The notes under the pieces are model-generated. The model saw nothing but the letters and a program-made list of their open reading frames with translations. It did no database searches and was not told the origin of the DNA. The position numbers and the translations under genes were made by a program. DNA of 64,000 nucleotides, taken from the NCBI RefSeq assembly GCF_050389775.1, contig NZ_CP177144.1:1178001-1242000 (forward strand), written 5' to 3'. Source of the DNA: Marinibacterium sp050389775. GTDB lineage: Bacteria; Pseudomonadota; Alphaproteobacteria; Rhodobacterales; Rhodobacteraceae. Positions 43,230-52,220 of the stretch are shown here, piece after piece (positions within the stretch are counted from its first letter, which is position 1; the number at the start of each line of letters is the position of its first letter).

Positions 43230-45350
43230 TCAGGCGGCTTCGGAGAGGTCGGACCGGGACAGGGCGCTGTCCAGGGCCGACAGGTTCAGCAGGCGGCGTT
43301 CCAGCACTTCCATCTTGCTCTGGATGCGGTGGACCATGGTGGCCTGCACTTGCGGATTGGTCGCGATCTTTTCCATCTCGGCCTTGTCCTTCTTGAGCCG
43401 GTGCAGGCGTTCGGCCAGCGAGCTGTCCATCATCCGCATCAGCACGTCGATGCGCGACATGCCGGCCGAGGCCCGGTCGGCCTGGGCCTCGTTGAAGGCG
43501 CCCAGGATCTTTTCGACGGACGGGCGCAGCTCTTCGGCGGCGATCACCCGCAGGGCGTCGAGCGATTTCTCGACATTGACCGACGGCTTGCGCCAGAACG
43601 CCCAGCCCCGGTCGGCGATCAGGCCCACGCGCAGGGTGCGCCTGGCCAGGGTCAGGGTCGAGGTGAATTCCTGGTAGGGCAGCCCGTCGAGCGAGATATT
43701 GGCCGTCGGGTCCTCGAACGTGTCGCGGATGGCCTGGCGGCAGGCATGCATGCAATTGCTCAGGGCCACGTCGGTGCCAGCGCGCGATTTCTCGTAGCTC
43801 TGCATGACCTCGCGTTCCAGCGCGGCCTGCAGGGCCGTCGTGTCGATCTCGACCGACTTGGCCGTCGCGCCGCTGACATTGGTGCGGAAGAGCGTGTCCT
43901 GAAAGGTTTCCTTCTGCGCCTCGACAAAGGTTTCGATGCAGCGGTTCAGGCTGGTTTCCAGCCCGGTCCAGACCTTGGACACGATCTTTTCGATCTGGGT
44001 GTCGGCGTCTTCGACATGGGATTCCATGCGCTGCTGGATCGTCCGAAGCCCGTCGATCTCGGCTTCCAGCTCGCCGACGGCCGCCTCGGCCACGTCGGTG
44101 CGGATGCTTTCGACCTGCATCTGCAGCGAGTCGCGTTCGCGCCGGGTGACAAATTGCATGCCGTTCAGCTCGGCCCGGATGTCGCCCAGCAGCTGGCCCA
44201 GCTGGCGGCTGCCGACGCCGTTGTCGATGACCGACGACAGGGTGGCCTTGACCTCGGACAGGCCCGAGGCCAGCAGCAGCCGGTCCATCCGGTCCGCGGG
44301 CACCGTGCCGTGTTTCGACCGGATGTAATCGGCCAGTTCCTGGGTATCGACCCGCTCGCGGGCGGCCTCGGCATCGGCGTCGCCGCGCAGCACGAGATCG
44401 GCCAGGTAGGCGCTGCCCGCGACCATGCGGAACTCGATCTCGGGGATGGCCGCGCGCAGCCGGCGCGAGACGTCGTCCATCACGCGGGGCACTTCGACGC
44501 TGTAATCGTCCAGCTCGTCGATGCGGTTGACGAAGATCAGCACATCCTTGGATTCCTGCTTGGCCAGGATGCGGATCAGGGCGATGTCGACATCGGTCAG
44601 CGGCTGGTGAGCTGACAGGACGACGACGAAGACATCCGAATTGTCGAGGCTCCGGCAGGTGAATTCGTCGCGCACCAGGAAGGGGTCGTTGACGCCCGGC
44701 GTGTCGGTGATGATCGTCGGCACCTGGAATTCGGGCAGGCGCATGTAGACATTGGCCACCTTGGTCAGCGCGGCATAACGGCCGAGGGCCTCGCGTTCCA
44801 GCCCGGCATCCGAGCCCGGCCCGGCACAGACATAGCGTTTCAGCAGGTCCGGCGAGAGGAATTCGTACTCGTGGTAATTGCCGAGCAGCGTGTGGTAATG
44901 CCGGCCCAGCCGGCGGTGGGCCCGCTCGCGCATTTCCTCGCTCTGCTTGCGCAGAAGCTCGGTGTCGAAGCCGGGCAGCAGCTGTTCGGTCAGCTCGCGG
45001 ATCTTCGATCCGCCGTTGATGATTTCCTCCCAGTCGTCTTCGGCAAAGAATTCGAACCGGGCGCCCGAGGGCGGATCCTGGGGCAGGTTGACCCGGATGT
45101 TGGTGACCACCGAGGTCCAGGGATTGACATCCGAGGGCAGGAAATCGTGCTGGTGGATGAAGGCGTTGAGGAAGGTCGACTTGCCGGCCTTGACCTGGCC
45201 GATGACGGCGACCCGGGCGGCCCAGTCATCCAGCCGCTGGCGCAGGCCGTCGACGTTCTGGCGCATCTTGCGGTCGACCACCCCGTCGAGGGTGTTCAGC
45301 GTGTCGCGCAGGAAATCCAGTTCCTGCCGTTGGTTGGGAGCGATTTTCAC
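43230..45350 (-). CDS. Large dynamin-like GTPase (second of the pair)
   Basis: This 706-residue protein starts at GTG 45350, which overlaps the previous stop (GTGA) behind AGGAG. It has G1 GQVKAGKS (51-58), G2 region LPSDVNPWTSVVT, G3 DTPGVND (216 on) and G4 NRID (275-278). Residues about 390-700 are long helices with coiled-coil character (ETSLNRCIETFVEAQKETFQ, DKAEMEKIATNPQVQ), as in bacterial dynamin-like stalks; a short hydrophobic patch (GLIADRGWAFWRKP) may touch membrane. Very similar in its GTPase domain to the gene at 46633-48591, so a heteromeric pair as in DynA/DynB is possible. Confidence 0.88.
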   Translation of the reverse strand: MKIAPNQRQELDFLRDTLNTLDGVVDRKMRQNVDGLRQRLDDWAARVAVIGQVKAGKSTFLNAFIHQHDFLPSDVNPWTSVVTNIRVNLPQDPPSGARFEFFAEDDWEEIINGGSKIRELTEQLLPGFDTELLRKQSEEMRERAHRRLGRHYHTLLGNYHEYEFLSPDLLKRYVCAGPGSDAGLEREALGRYAALTKVANVYMRLPEFQVPTIITDTPGVNDPFLVRDEFTCRSLDNSDVFVVVLSAHQPLTDVDIALIRILAKQESKDVLIFVNRIDELDDYSVEVPRVMDDVSRRLRAAIPEIEFRMVAGSAYLADLVLRGDADAEAARERVDTQELADYIRSKHGTVPADRMDRLLLASGLSEVKATLSSVIDNGVGSRQLGQLLGDIRAELNGMQFVTRRERDSLQMQVESIRTDVAEAAVGELEAEIDGLRTIQQRMESHVEDADTQIEKIVSKVWTGLETSLNRCIETFVEAQKETFQDTLFRTNVSGATAKSVEIDTTALQAALEREVMQSYEKSRAGTDVALSNCMHACRQAIRDTFEDPTANISLDGLPYQEFTSTLTLARRTLRVGLIADRGWAFWRKPSVNVEKSLDALRVIAAEELRPSVEKILGAFNEAQADRASAGMSRIDVLMRMMDSSLAERLHRLKKDKAEMEKIATNPQVQATMVHRIQSKMEVLERRLLNLSALDSALSRSDLSEAA

Positions 45351-46636
45351 GGTTGTCTCCTGCCGATCAGTCGAGCCAGGAGCGACGGGTTCGCATCGGC
45401 CGGCGTGTCGTGGTTGTCCGGGGTCGGGGTGGCGCCGGGCCCGTCGAGGGCCATCAGCAGCTGTTCGACCCGGTGGAGGATCGCCGGCGCGTCGGTCCGG
45501 TCGAGGTCCCGGGACAGGTTGGCCCAGATGGCCCGGGCCCGGCCGGTGGGCGCGGCGCCGCGGACCGGCGCGGGGCCGGTGGGCACCGGCAGCTGCACCA
45601 GCTGGCCGGCTGGCCGGGCGCGACGCGCGGTGGCGGGCGCTGGAGGCTGGGCGGTGTCCGCTGCCGTGCCGGCCGGGGCGGGCCGGGTGCGGTCGGCGGG
45701 GGCGGGCCGGGTGCGGTCGGTGTCCGGAGCGGCGGGGCGCGGGGTGCTGCGCGCGGCGGCGGGTTCCAGCGGCGCGGGGCGCCGGGTGGCCGGGGCGTCG
45801 CCCGGGCGGGCCGTGGCGGCGATGCGCCGGGGCTGGGCCGGCTCGGCCCCTTCGGGGCGCTCGGCGCGGGACGGTGCCGCGGCCCGGGCGCCGGTGGGCG
45901 CTGCCATGGCCGGCCGGGCATTGGCGAAATCCGACGGGATGCGGCATTCGGCGCCCTGCAACGGGTCCAGCGACCGGGTCAGCCCGTCGAGATGCGCGCG
46001 GATGCGCTCGATATCCGCCGCGTCTTCCAGCGAGGCCATCAGGATCGTCGGAAAGATCTCGCCGGCCTCGCGGTTCAGCCGGCGCAGCACGCGGTTGGTG
46101 GCCGTCTCGTCGGGCAGCCGGTCGGCATGGGTGGCGATCAGCGTGGCCTTGTCGCGCAGCCGGTCGGGCATGTCGCGCCAGACCGATTTCTCGCTCTGCC
46201 GCCAGGCCTGGGTGGCATTGGTGCACCAGACCAGCGCATCGGCATAATCCAGCATCCGTTCCCAGCTTTCCGAGGGAATGTTGGGATCGGAATTGCCCGG
46301 CGTGTCGATCAGCTCGAACCGGTCGAGCAGGGGCGCGGGATGGCAGAGCACGCAGTAATGGGTGTCGTCGACACCGGCCTCGGCCAGGGTGTCGATCCGC
46401 CGGCTGGCCCCGTCGAGCCCGACGGCCAGCCCGGCCGGCGCGCCACGCACCATCCAGACCGGGGGCAGGGCCGTCGAGGTCACGTTGGACGGCAGCACGC
46501 GTTCGCCCAGCAGCCCGTTCAGCAGCCGGGTCTTGCCGGCGCTGAACTCGCCGGCGATCATCAGCCGGGGCTTGCGCGACCGCTCGGCGGCGGGCGGTTG
46601 GGCATCGGCCGGGGGTCTTTGTCTCAGGCGTCTCAT
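45347..46636 (-). CDS. Small dynamin-like GTPase with long disordered tail
   Basis: This 429-residue protein has G1 GEFSAGKT (29-36), G3 DTPG (111-114) and G4-like THAD. After the GTPase part, QAWRQSEK (143-150) matches the last gene of the operon. Residues about 240-375 are Pro/Ala/Arg-rich and probably disordered; the end has a short helix (AIWANLSRDLDRT). It overlaps both neighbours by 4 bp (ATGA before, GTGA after), so the GTPases are made together. It may recruit or regulate the large GTPases. Confidence 0.8.
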   Translation of the reverse strand: MRRLRQRPPADAQPPAAERSRKPRLMIAGEFSAGKTRLLNGLLGERVLPSNVTSTALPPVWMVRGAPAGLAVGLDGASRRIDTLAEAGVDDTHYCVLCHPAPLLDRFELIDTPGNSDPNIPSESWERMLDYADALVWCTNATQAWRQSEKSVWRDMPDRLRDKATLIATHADRLPDETATNRVLRRLNREAGEIFPTILMASLEDAADIERIRAHLDGLTRSLDPLQGAECRIPSDFANARPAMAAPTGARAAAPSRAERPEGAEPAQPRRIAATARPGDAPATRRPAPLEPAAARSTPRPAAPDTDRTRPAPADRTRPAPAGTAADTAQPPAPATARRARPAGQLVQLPVPTGPAPVRGAAPTGRARAIWANLSRDLDRTDAPAILHRVEQLLMALDGPGATPTPDNHDTPADANPSLLARLIGRRQP

Positions 46637-48591
46637 GCGGTCAGTTTCCCCAGTTCGAGATCCGGGCCATCCTGCCCGCCATCGGCCAGCCGCTGGCGGA
46701 TCGCCTCGCAGAAGCTGGCCTGGTTCATGGCAAAGCTGTCGATGATGTCGCGGGTGCGGGCCGCGGCGGGATCGAAGAAATCACCGATCAGCTCGTCGAT
46801 CAGCGGCGAGGTCTCGGCCATGATCAGCGCGTGATAGCGTTTCTGGGCGGCATTGGCCTTGCCCACCCGCCAGTAGCGCCGCCACCAGCTGCCCTGAAGA
46901 TCCAGCGACAGGATGCGGGCCAGGACGGTCGGGGCCTTGTGCTGGGGCTGTTCGGGGAAATCCACCGATCCGCCGTCACGATACACGCCCAGCTCGTCTT
47001 CCAGCACGATCTGCACGCCGTCGAGCACCCGGTCGAAGCCGCTTTCGCCTTCGCGGCGCAGCTTGGAACAGAACAGGGTGAAGGCCGTCTTCATCATCAT
47101 GCGCAGGCCGGCCGGATCGTGGTTCCAGGTGCCGATCTCGCCGAAGGTGTCGATATGCGATTGCAGCGCGGTCAGGGCCGAGGCGACGAAGGTATCGCGC
47201 GCCCGGTCCAACCGGTCGCGCAGCTGGTCGCGCAGGGCGTCGACATTGGCATCGAACTCGGCCAGCACGTCCTCGCGCATCACGTCCAGCCGCACGGCCA
47301 GCGCCGGTGCGGTCAGCTCGGTCGAGGCCAGGCCCTCGCTGCGGTGGCGGGCGGCGGATTCCACCGTCTCGCTCATCTCGATGATCGTCTTGATCTGGCT
47401 GCGCACGTCGTTCAGCACGGCCTTGCCCGGCCCGTCGACAACCCGCTGGGCAATGGCCCGGTGCAGGTCGAAGATGCCCGAGGCTTCGAGCGCGCGGCGG
47501 CGCAGCTCGTCGAGATCGTCGGTGTCGCCGTCATGCAGGCTGGCCAGGGCGGCCCGGCTGGCCGGGGCCATGGCCGCGATGTCGGTCTGGGCGGTCTGCG
47601 CCCAGTAGCCGCTGCCGAACATGATCTCGACGGCATCGGGAATGCCCAGCCGGCCCAGCGTCGCCCGGATCGAGGCTTCGATCCGGGGCCGTTCGGCGCC
47701 GGGGTCGGCCAGCTCGTCGATGCGGTTGACGAAGATCAGGACCTCGCGGGCCTCGACGCTGCAGATGATGCGCAGCAGGGCCAGGTCCATCGTCGACAGG
47801 GCCTGGTGGGCCGACAGCACGACAACGCAGACCCGGCTGTCGCTGATCGCGTTCAGCGTGATCTGCTCGCGCATCATGAAGGTGTCGTTGACGCCCGGCG
47901 TGTCGCGCAGGCACAGCCCGCGGGGCATCTCGGGCAGGTCGACATAAAGATCGGCCGACTTGGTGATGTCGGCATAGACCCCTTCGGTCGCACCGTCCGC
48001 CAGGTCGTCGGGATCGCCGTAGCAGATATAGCGGTCGATGGTCGATTTATCGAGCGAGGGGAAGGCATGGCTGCTGCCGAGCAGCCGGTCGAATTCGTCG
48101 CCCAGGCGCTCTTCGGTCGTGCGGCGCATGTCGGTGACCTGGGCGCGGACCTCGTCGGCCTCGCCTTCGAACCCGGCCCGGTCGGCCATTTCGCCCAGCC
48201 GGCCGCCGGTGGCCACCAGCCGGTCCCATTCCTCCTGGTCAAAGAACCGGAACAGCGCGCGCATGTTGGCCGGCCGGTGCCGGCTGTTGAGGTGCAGCCC
48301 GGTGATGACCGAGGTCCAGGGATTGACATCCGATGGCAGCAGGTCGGGTTGGCCGATCAGGGCGTTCAGCAGCGTGCTCTTGCCGGCCTTGACCTGGCCG
48401 ATGACGCTGACCGACGGTTCAAAGGACCGGATCTGGCCCAGGACATCTTCAACGGGGTCTTCGACAAAGCTCGGGGCCCTGTCGGAAAATCGCACGACCG
48501 CGTCTTCAAGGGCATCGAGCTTGGACCACAGCTCGTTGAGCTTCTTGAAACTCTCGCGATGCCGTTCGCGAAGGAATTCGGCGTCGGACAT
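46633..48591 (-). CDS. Large dynamin-like GTPase (first of the pair)
   Basis: This 652-residue protein has G1 GQVKAGKS (65-72), LPSDVNPWTSVIT (G2 region), G3 DTPGVND (230 on) and G4 NRID (289-292). The C-terminal half is helical and includes VLDGVQIVLEDELGVYRDGG and a Trp-rich stretch GSWWRRYWRVGKANAAQ that could bind membrane. GAAAGG precedes the ATG, with a small hairpin (CTGCC/GGCAG) just upstream. The next gene overlaps by ATGA. Bacterial dynamin-like proteins polymerise on membranes and remodel them using GTP; that role is inferred here. Confidence 0.88.
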   Translation of the reverse strand: MSDAEFLRERHRESFKKLNELWSKLDALEDAVVRFSDRAPSFVEDPVEDVLGQIRSFEPSVSVIGQVKAGKSTLLNALIGQPDLLPSDVNPWTSVITGLHLNSRHRPANMRALFRFFDQEEWDRLVATGGRLGEMADRAGFEGEADEVRAQVTDMRRTTEERLGDEFDRLLGSSHAFPSLDKSTIDRYICYGDPDDLADGATEGVYADITKSADLYVDLPEMPRGLCLRDTPGVNDTFMMREQITLNAISDSRVCVVVLSAHQALSTMDLALLRIICSVEAREVLIFVNRIDELADPGAERPRIEASIRATLGRLGIPDAVEIMFGSGYWAQTAQTDIAAMAPASRAALASLHDGDTDDLDELRRRALEASGIFDLHRAIAQRVVDGPGKAVLNDVRSQIKTIIEMSETVESAARHRSEGLASTELTAPALAVRLDVMREDVLAEFDANVDALRDQLRDRLDRARDTFVASALTALQSHIDTFGEIGTWNHDPAGLRMMMKTAFTLFCSKLRREGESGFDRVLDGVQIVLEDELGVYRDGGSVDFPEQPQHKAPTVLARILSLDLQGSWWRRYWRVGKANAAQKRYHALIMAETSPLIDELIGDFFDPAAARTRDIIDSFAMNQASFCEAIRQRLADGGQDGPDLELGKLTA

Positions 48592-48691
48592 GGTAACCTT
48601 TCTGCCAGAACGGGCAGCATCGCGTGAGTGTGCGAGCGTTACATGCCGATCCGTGACAGTTGATACGTGGAGACTTGTAGGGCTGGGGGGA

Positions 48692-48717
48692 GGCCCGCCG
48701 GGAAATACGGGCGGGCC
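48692..48717 (-). terminator. Hairpin between the Roadblock gene and the GTPase genes
   Basis: A perfect 8-bp stem GGCCCGCC / GGCGGGCC with a 10-base loop lies 25-50 bp after the Roadblock stop. It could reduce readthrough, giving more Roadblock protein than GTPases, or end the first transcript. Confidence 0.5.
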
Positions 48718-48741
48718 ACACCTTTCGCTCTGCGCGAGGTG

Positions 48742-49098
48742 TCAGACCCGCAGGGTGCCTTCGGCGTTCTTGAGCGCCAGGCGGGCCATGCCCAGGTTGG
48801 CCGTCTTGCGGTCCACGGCAAGATAGACAAACACGGCCGGGTTGGCGGTCAGCGGGCGGATCAGGTGGTACTGGGTGCCCAGGGTGATCAGGATGTCCTC
48901 GATCTTGTCTTCGAGGCCGAGGGCGCGCATGGCGGCATTCTTGGCACGCACGACTTCGGTGTTGGCGGCGCCGGCGGCTTCCAGGTCGAAGGGCACGCCG
49001 CTGGTTTCGCTGGCCAGCATCAGGCCGGTTTCACTGTCGACGAGGCATGCGCCGATGAAGCCTGCGAGGGTCTTGAGGTCGGAAATGTCGGTGGACAT
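48742..49098 (-). CDS. Roadblock/LC7-domain protein
   Basis: This 118-residue protein starts MSTDISDLKTLAGFIGACLV (ATG 49098, AAGGATC upstream). It has the Roadblock/LC7 profile: helix, strand pair (ACLVDSETGLMLASE), long helix (EVVRAKNAAMRAL), strands DILITLGTQYHLIRPL and FVYLAVDRKTANLGMAR. Such proteins bind or regulate small GTPases in bacteria (for example MglB with MglA). It is 150 bp before four dynamin-like GTPase genes on the same strand, so it is a probable regulator or scaffold for them. Confidence 0.85.
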   Translation of the reverse strand: MSTDISDLKTLAGFIGACLVDSETGLMLASETSGVPFDLEAAGAANTEVVRAKNAAMRALGLEDKIEDILITLGTQYHLIRPLTANPAVFVYLAVDRKTANLGMARLALKNAEGTLRV

Positions 49099-49803
49099 GT
49101 GAGTGATCCTTGAAAGAGTTAATGACCTTTCTCTGATCAAGGCTGTTGGTCAAAATGTGGCTCAATGTGGCCATTTGATGGAAAATTGTTCCGAAAAGCG
49201 CAGTGAAGACAGGGGCTTGCCGGCGCGATTCCGGATGGCCCGCAGGTGCCCGCCCAGCCCGGTGCGGGTGGGCCCGCGGCGCGATCGGGGCGCCGTGACA
49301 TCCCGTTTTAGGTGATAGTTCACGTAGATTCAGCGCCCTAGGTCGCCATGATGACTGTGGCAATTCGGTGGCGAAAGCAGCGGCAAAAGACCGGCCGTCG
49401 GACAATCGCAAGGGTTGTGCGCCCTTCCGCTTGCGGCGGGATCGGGGCGGGGAAATCCGCGCAAGGGCGCTGCCAGGACGCGGGAATCGGCCCATCGCGG
49501 GGCGCAAAACGGTGTGATTCCGGTATTGCGCGGGGGGATTCGGCGGGATCGTGCCGGGCCGCTGGCCGGGATTTCCCGCCTGTCCCGGCGGTTCCCGCAT
49601 CCGGGAATTGTATGCCGGGTGCGAACGCGGGGCGATTGCCTGCCAAACCGTTGATCCCGGGCGGATAATCGGGGCCGCAGATGGTACGCAGGACGCAGTA
49701 AGTGGTTGACATGACGATGACATGCCCAGAGGGTTGCGCCCGCGGACCCGGATGTTTTCACCCCCAATCGGGCCGGAGTAACAATTAGAACGGGGCAAGT
49801 ATC
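49099..49803. other. Long divergent intergenic region
   Basis: This 705-bp region separates the Roadblock operon from the methyltransferase gene. The first 100 bp are AT-rich and should carry the Roadblock promoter (minus-strand TTGACC near 49151, no clear -10). From 49330 to 49680 there are several CGGGATTTCCCG/CGGGAATTG-like self-complementary elements. A TTGACA at 49706-49711 faces the methyltransferase gene, but no good -10 follows. Short frames here have no coding support. Confidence 0.5.
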
Positions 49804-52143
49804 TTGCAAGATAATGATTTCGCCGGTTTCTGCTCGATCTGCGGAAACAGCGGCGTGTTCACCCGTGGCGACGAACGGTCGCTTCGTGAATCCTATCCCT
49901 GTCCAAGCTGCCGGTTCACGGTGCGCTGGCGCGATCAGGCTGGCGTGATCGTCGACGAATTCGGGCGCGGCCAGGCCATGTCGATCGACCAGCTGGTCTC
50001 GCGCGGGCTGCTGCAGGACGTGTCGATCTTTGAACCGGCCCTGCGCGGGCCCTTTGTCCGGCGCATGTCGGGCCTGCCGAAATACGTGCAGTCCTACTTT
50101 CGGCCCGACCTGCCCCTGGGCGAGGTGGCCGATGACGGGGTCCGCAACGAGGACCTGACCAATCTCAGCTTTGACGAGAACACCTTCGACCTGATCATCA
50201 CCAGCGACGTGATGGAGCATCTGCCCAATATCGAGGATGCCTTTGCCGAGACGCTGCGGGTGCTGCGGCCCGGCGGCATCCACGTCTTTACCATTCCCAA
50301 CGATTACCCCTTCCCCGACCGGATGGAACCGCGGGTCGAGATCCGCAACGGCCAGGAGATCAACCTGCGTCCGCCGCGTTACCACAATTCGGGGGACGGG
50401 TCGAAATGCCTTGTCTACACCGATTACGGGGCGGATGTGTCGGACATGATCCGGGCGCTCGGCGGCCGGCTGGCCGTGGTTCGGCGCAGCGGGTTCGTCG
50501 ATCCCTGTTACACCAACGCCACCTTTGTCATGCGCAAGATCGCGTCGTCGGGCGCCCGCCGTCCCGGTTCGGCCGAAGCCGCCGCCGCGGCGGCCACCCC
50601 GCCGCCCAGCGTCAGCGACACGCCGATGATCGGCGGCCAGCCGGCGCTGAAATGCCCGATCTGCGACGGCACGGCTTTCGAGGATTTCAACGGCCGCGAG
50701 AACGCCCGCTGTTCGACCTGCCGGGGCGTCGAGCGCAACCGGCTGATGTGGATGGTGCTCGACAAGCTGGGCGGGCTGGTCGAGGGCAAGCGCGTGCTGC
50801 ACGTAGCGCCCGAGCTGGGCCTGGCGCGCAAGTTCGTCGACCTGTCGGGCGACAAGTATCATGGCACCGACCTGGACCCGGAACGGTACAAGAGCAAGTT
50901 CACCACGATCCGCAAGCTGGACCTGTGCACCGACCTGGCCGACATCGCCGACGACAGCTATGACCTGATCCTGCACAGCCACGTGCTGGAACACGTGCCC
51001 TGCGACATCGGCGGCGTGTTGCGCGAGATGGATCGCATCCTGGCACCGGGCGGGCTGCATTTCTTCTCGGTGCCGATCCGGGGCGACAAGACCATCGAAG
51101 ACCTGTCGCCCGACCTGACCGACAAGGAACGCCTGACCCGGTTCGGCCAGGAAGACCACGTGCGGCTGTTCGGCGGGCGCGACCTGCAGGACCTGCTGGC
51201 CGAGGTCTGGGGCGAGGGCAAGCACCTGATCGAGCCGGTCGAGCTGTTTGCGAAGGACGACCTGCGCCGGGCGGTGATCCCGACCGAGGCCTGGCAGGGC
51301 CTGACCGGGCACAGCATCTTTCATTATTGCAAGGGCGCCCGCCCGCCGGCCGAAGCCGCGGCCGAGGCGTTCCGGGCCAGCCGCCGCCCGGCGGTGCCCG
51401 CCTCGGTCGCCGAGCGCACGCCGACGACCGATGGCACCGAGGGCGGCTCGCCGGTGTCCAAGATCATCCTCGGGGTGCCCTTCCTCAAGCGCGACAATGC
51501 CTGGCCCGAATTCCCCTGGGGCGAACATGAGCCGTTCCACCTGGCGCTGGATGCCAACGGCCGGGGCGGGCGCGAGATCATCCTGCGCGAGATCGCCGAC
51601 AAGGACGTCAAGCTGATGGCCGAGGTGGGCTGTTTCCTCGGCGGGTCGTCGTTGCACTGGCTGCGGTCCAAGCCCGACCTGACGGTGATCGGCGTCGATC
51701 CCTGGGACGGCAACTGGGCGGCCTATATCGAACAGATGGCCCAGGATCCGGTGATGTCGCGCCATGTCTGGCACATGTCCGACGAAGAGATCACGCGCAT
51801 CGTCGCCCTGCTGCGCCGCCATGGCAATTTCGGCGTCGCCCTGAACAACCTGCGGCTCTACAAGGAACGGTTCGTGCCGGTTCGCCGGCCGTCTCCCGAG
51901 GCGCTCTATTACCTGGCCCAGCGTGAGATCCCGCTGGACATGATCTATATCGACGCCTTCAAGCATCGCGACGACCTCGACGCGGCCCATGCGCTGTTCC
52001 CCGATGCGCTCCTGTGTGGCGACGACTGGCTCTGGCCGGACGAGACCGGCGCCTTTGTCATGCAGCGGCACATCAAGGAATTCGCCCATGAGCACGGGTT
52101 CGAGGTCGAAGCCAGCCGGCAGTCCTGGGTCCTGCACCGCTGA
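49804..52143 (+). CDS. Three-domain protein with two zinc-ribbon/SAM methyltransferase units and a third methyltransferase
   Basis: This 779-residue protein starts at TTG 49804; an in-frame TAG lies six codons upstream and no ATG fits. Domain 1: zinc ribbon (CSICGN...CPSCRF) and a class I methyltransferase (FDLIITSDVMEHLPNIEDAF). Domain 2 (from about residue 280): CPICDG...CSTCRG zinc ribbon, then VLHVAPELGLARKF and YDLILHSHVLEHVP. Domain 3 (from about 555): MAEVGCFLGGSSLHWL, VIGVDPWDGNW and IYIDAFKHRDDLDAA, like a Methyltransf_24 enzyme acting on sugars. The set suggests multi-site methylation of a glycan. Confidence 0.82.
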   Translation: MQDNDFAGFCSICGNSGVFTRGDERSLRESYPCPSCRFTVRWRDQAGVIVDEFGRGQAMSIDQLVSRGLLQDVSIFEPALRGPFVRRMSGLPKYVQSYFRPDLPLGEVADDGVRNEDLTNLSFDENTFDLIITSDVMEHLPNIEDAFAETLRVLRPGGIHVFTIPNDYPFPDRMEPRVEIRNGQEINLRPPRYHNSGDGSKCLVYTDYGADVSDMIRALGGRLAVVRRSGFVDPCYTNATFVMRKIASSGARRPGSAEAAAAAATPPPSVSDTPMIGGQPALKCPICDGTAFEDFNGRENARCSTCRGVERNRLMWMVLDKLGGLVEGKRVLHVAPELGLARKFVDLSGDKYHGTDLDPERYKSKFTTIRKLDLCTDLADIADDSYDLILHSHVLEHVPCDIGGVLREMDRILAPGGLHFFSVPIRGDKTIEDLSPDLTDKERLTRFGQEDHVRLFGGRDLQDLLAEVWGEGKHLIEPVELFAKDDLRRAVIPTEAWQGLTGHSIFHYCKGARPPAEAAAEAFRASRRPAVPASVAERTPTTDGTEGGSPVSKIILGVPFLKRDNAWPEFPWGEHEPFHLALDANGRGGREIILREIADKDVKLMAEVGCFLGGSSLHWLRSKPDLTVIGVDPWDGNWAAYIEQMAQDPVMSRHVWHMSDEEITRIVALLRRHGNFGVALNNLRLYKERFVPVRRPSPEALYYLAQREIPLDMIYIDAFKHRDDLDAAHALFPDALLCGDDWLWPDETGAFVMQRHIKEFAHEHGFEVEASRQSWVLHR

Positions 52144-52176
52144 TGCGGGCGGTGGGGGCGGGGCGGCCTGATCCGG

Positions 52177-52213
52177 CGGCGCGGCTGCGGCCGGCCGGCC
52201 GGGGCGCGCGCCG
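52177..52213. terminator. Bidirectional hairpin between convergent genes
   Basis: CGGCGCG (52177-52183) pairs with CGCGCCG (52207-52213), enclosing a self-complementary GGCCGGCCGGCC core. It lies in the 77-bp gap between two convergent genes. Confidence 0.45.
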
Positions 52214-52220
52214 CGTGGTG

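Noticed and set aside
40980..49098. Prophage or transposon origin for the dynamin/Roadblock region
   Set aside because: No integrase, transposase, terminal repeats, tRNA or phage structural genes were found, and GC content matches the surroundings.
49338..49712. Minus-strand 124-codon frame in the divergent region
   Set aside because: No family resemblance and an uneven codon pattern, and it overlaps self-complementary elements. Treated as non-coding.
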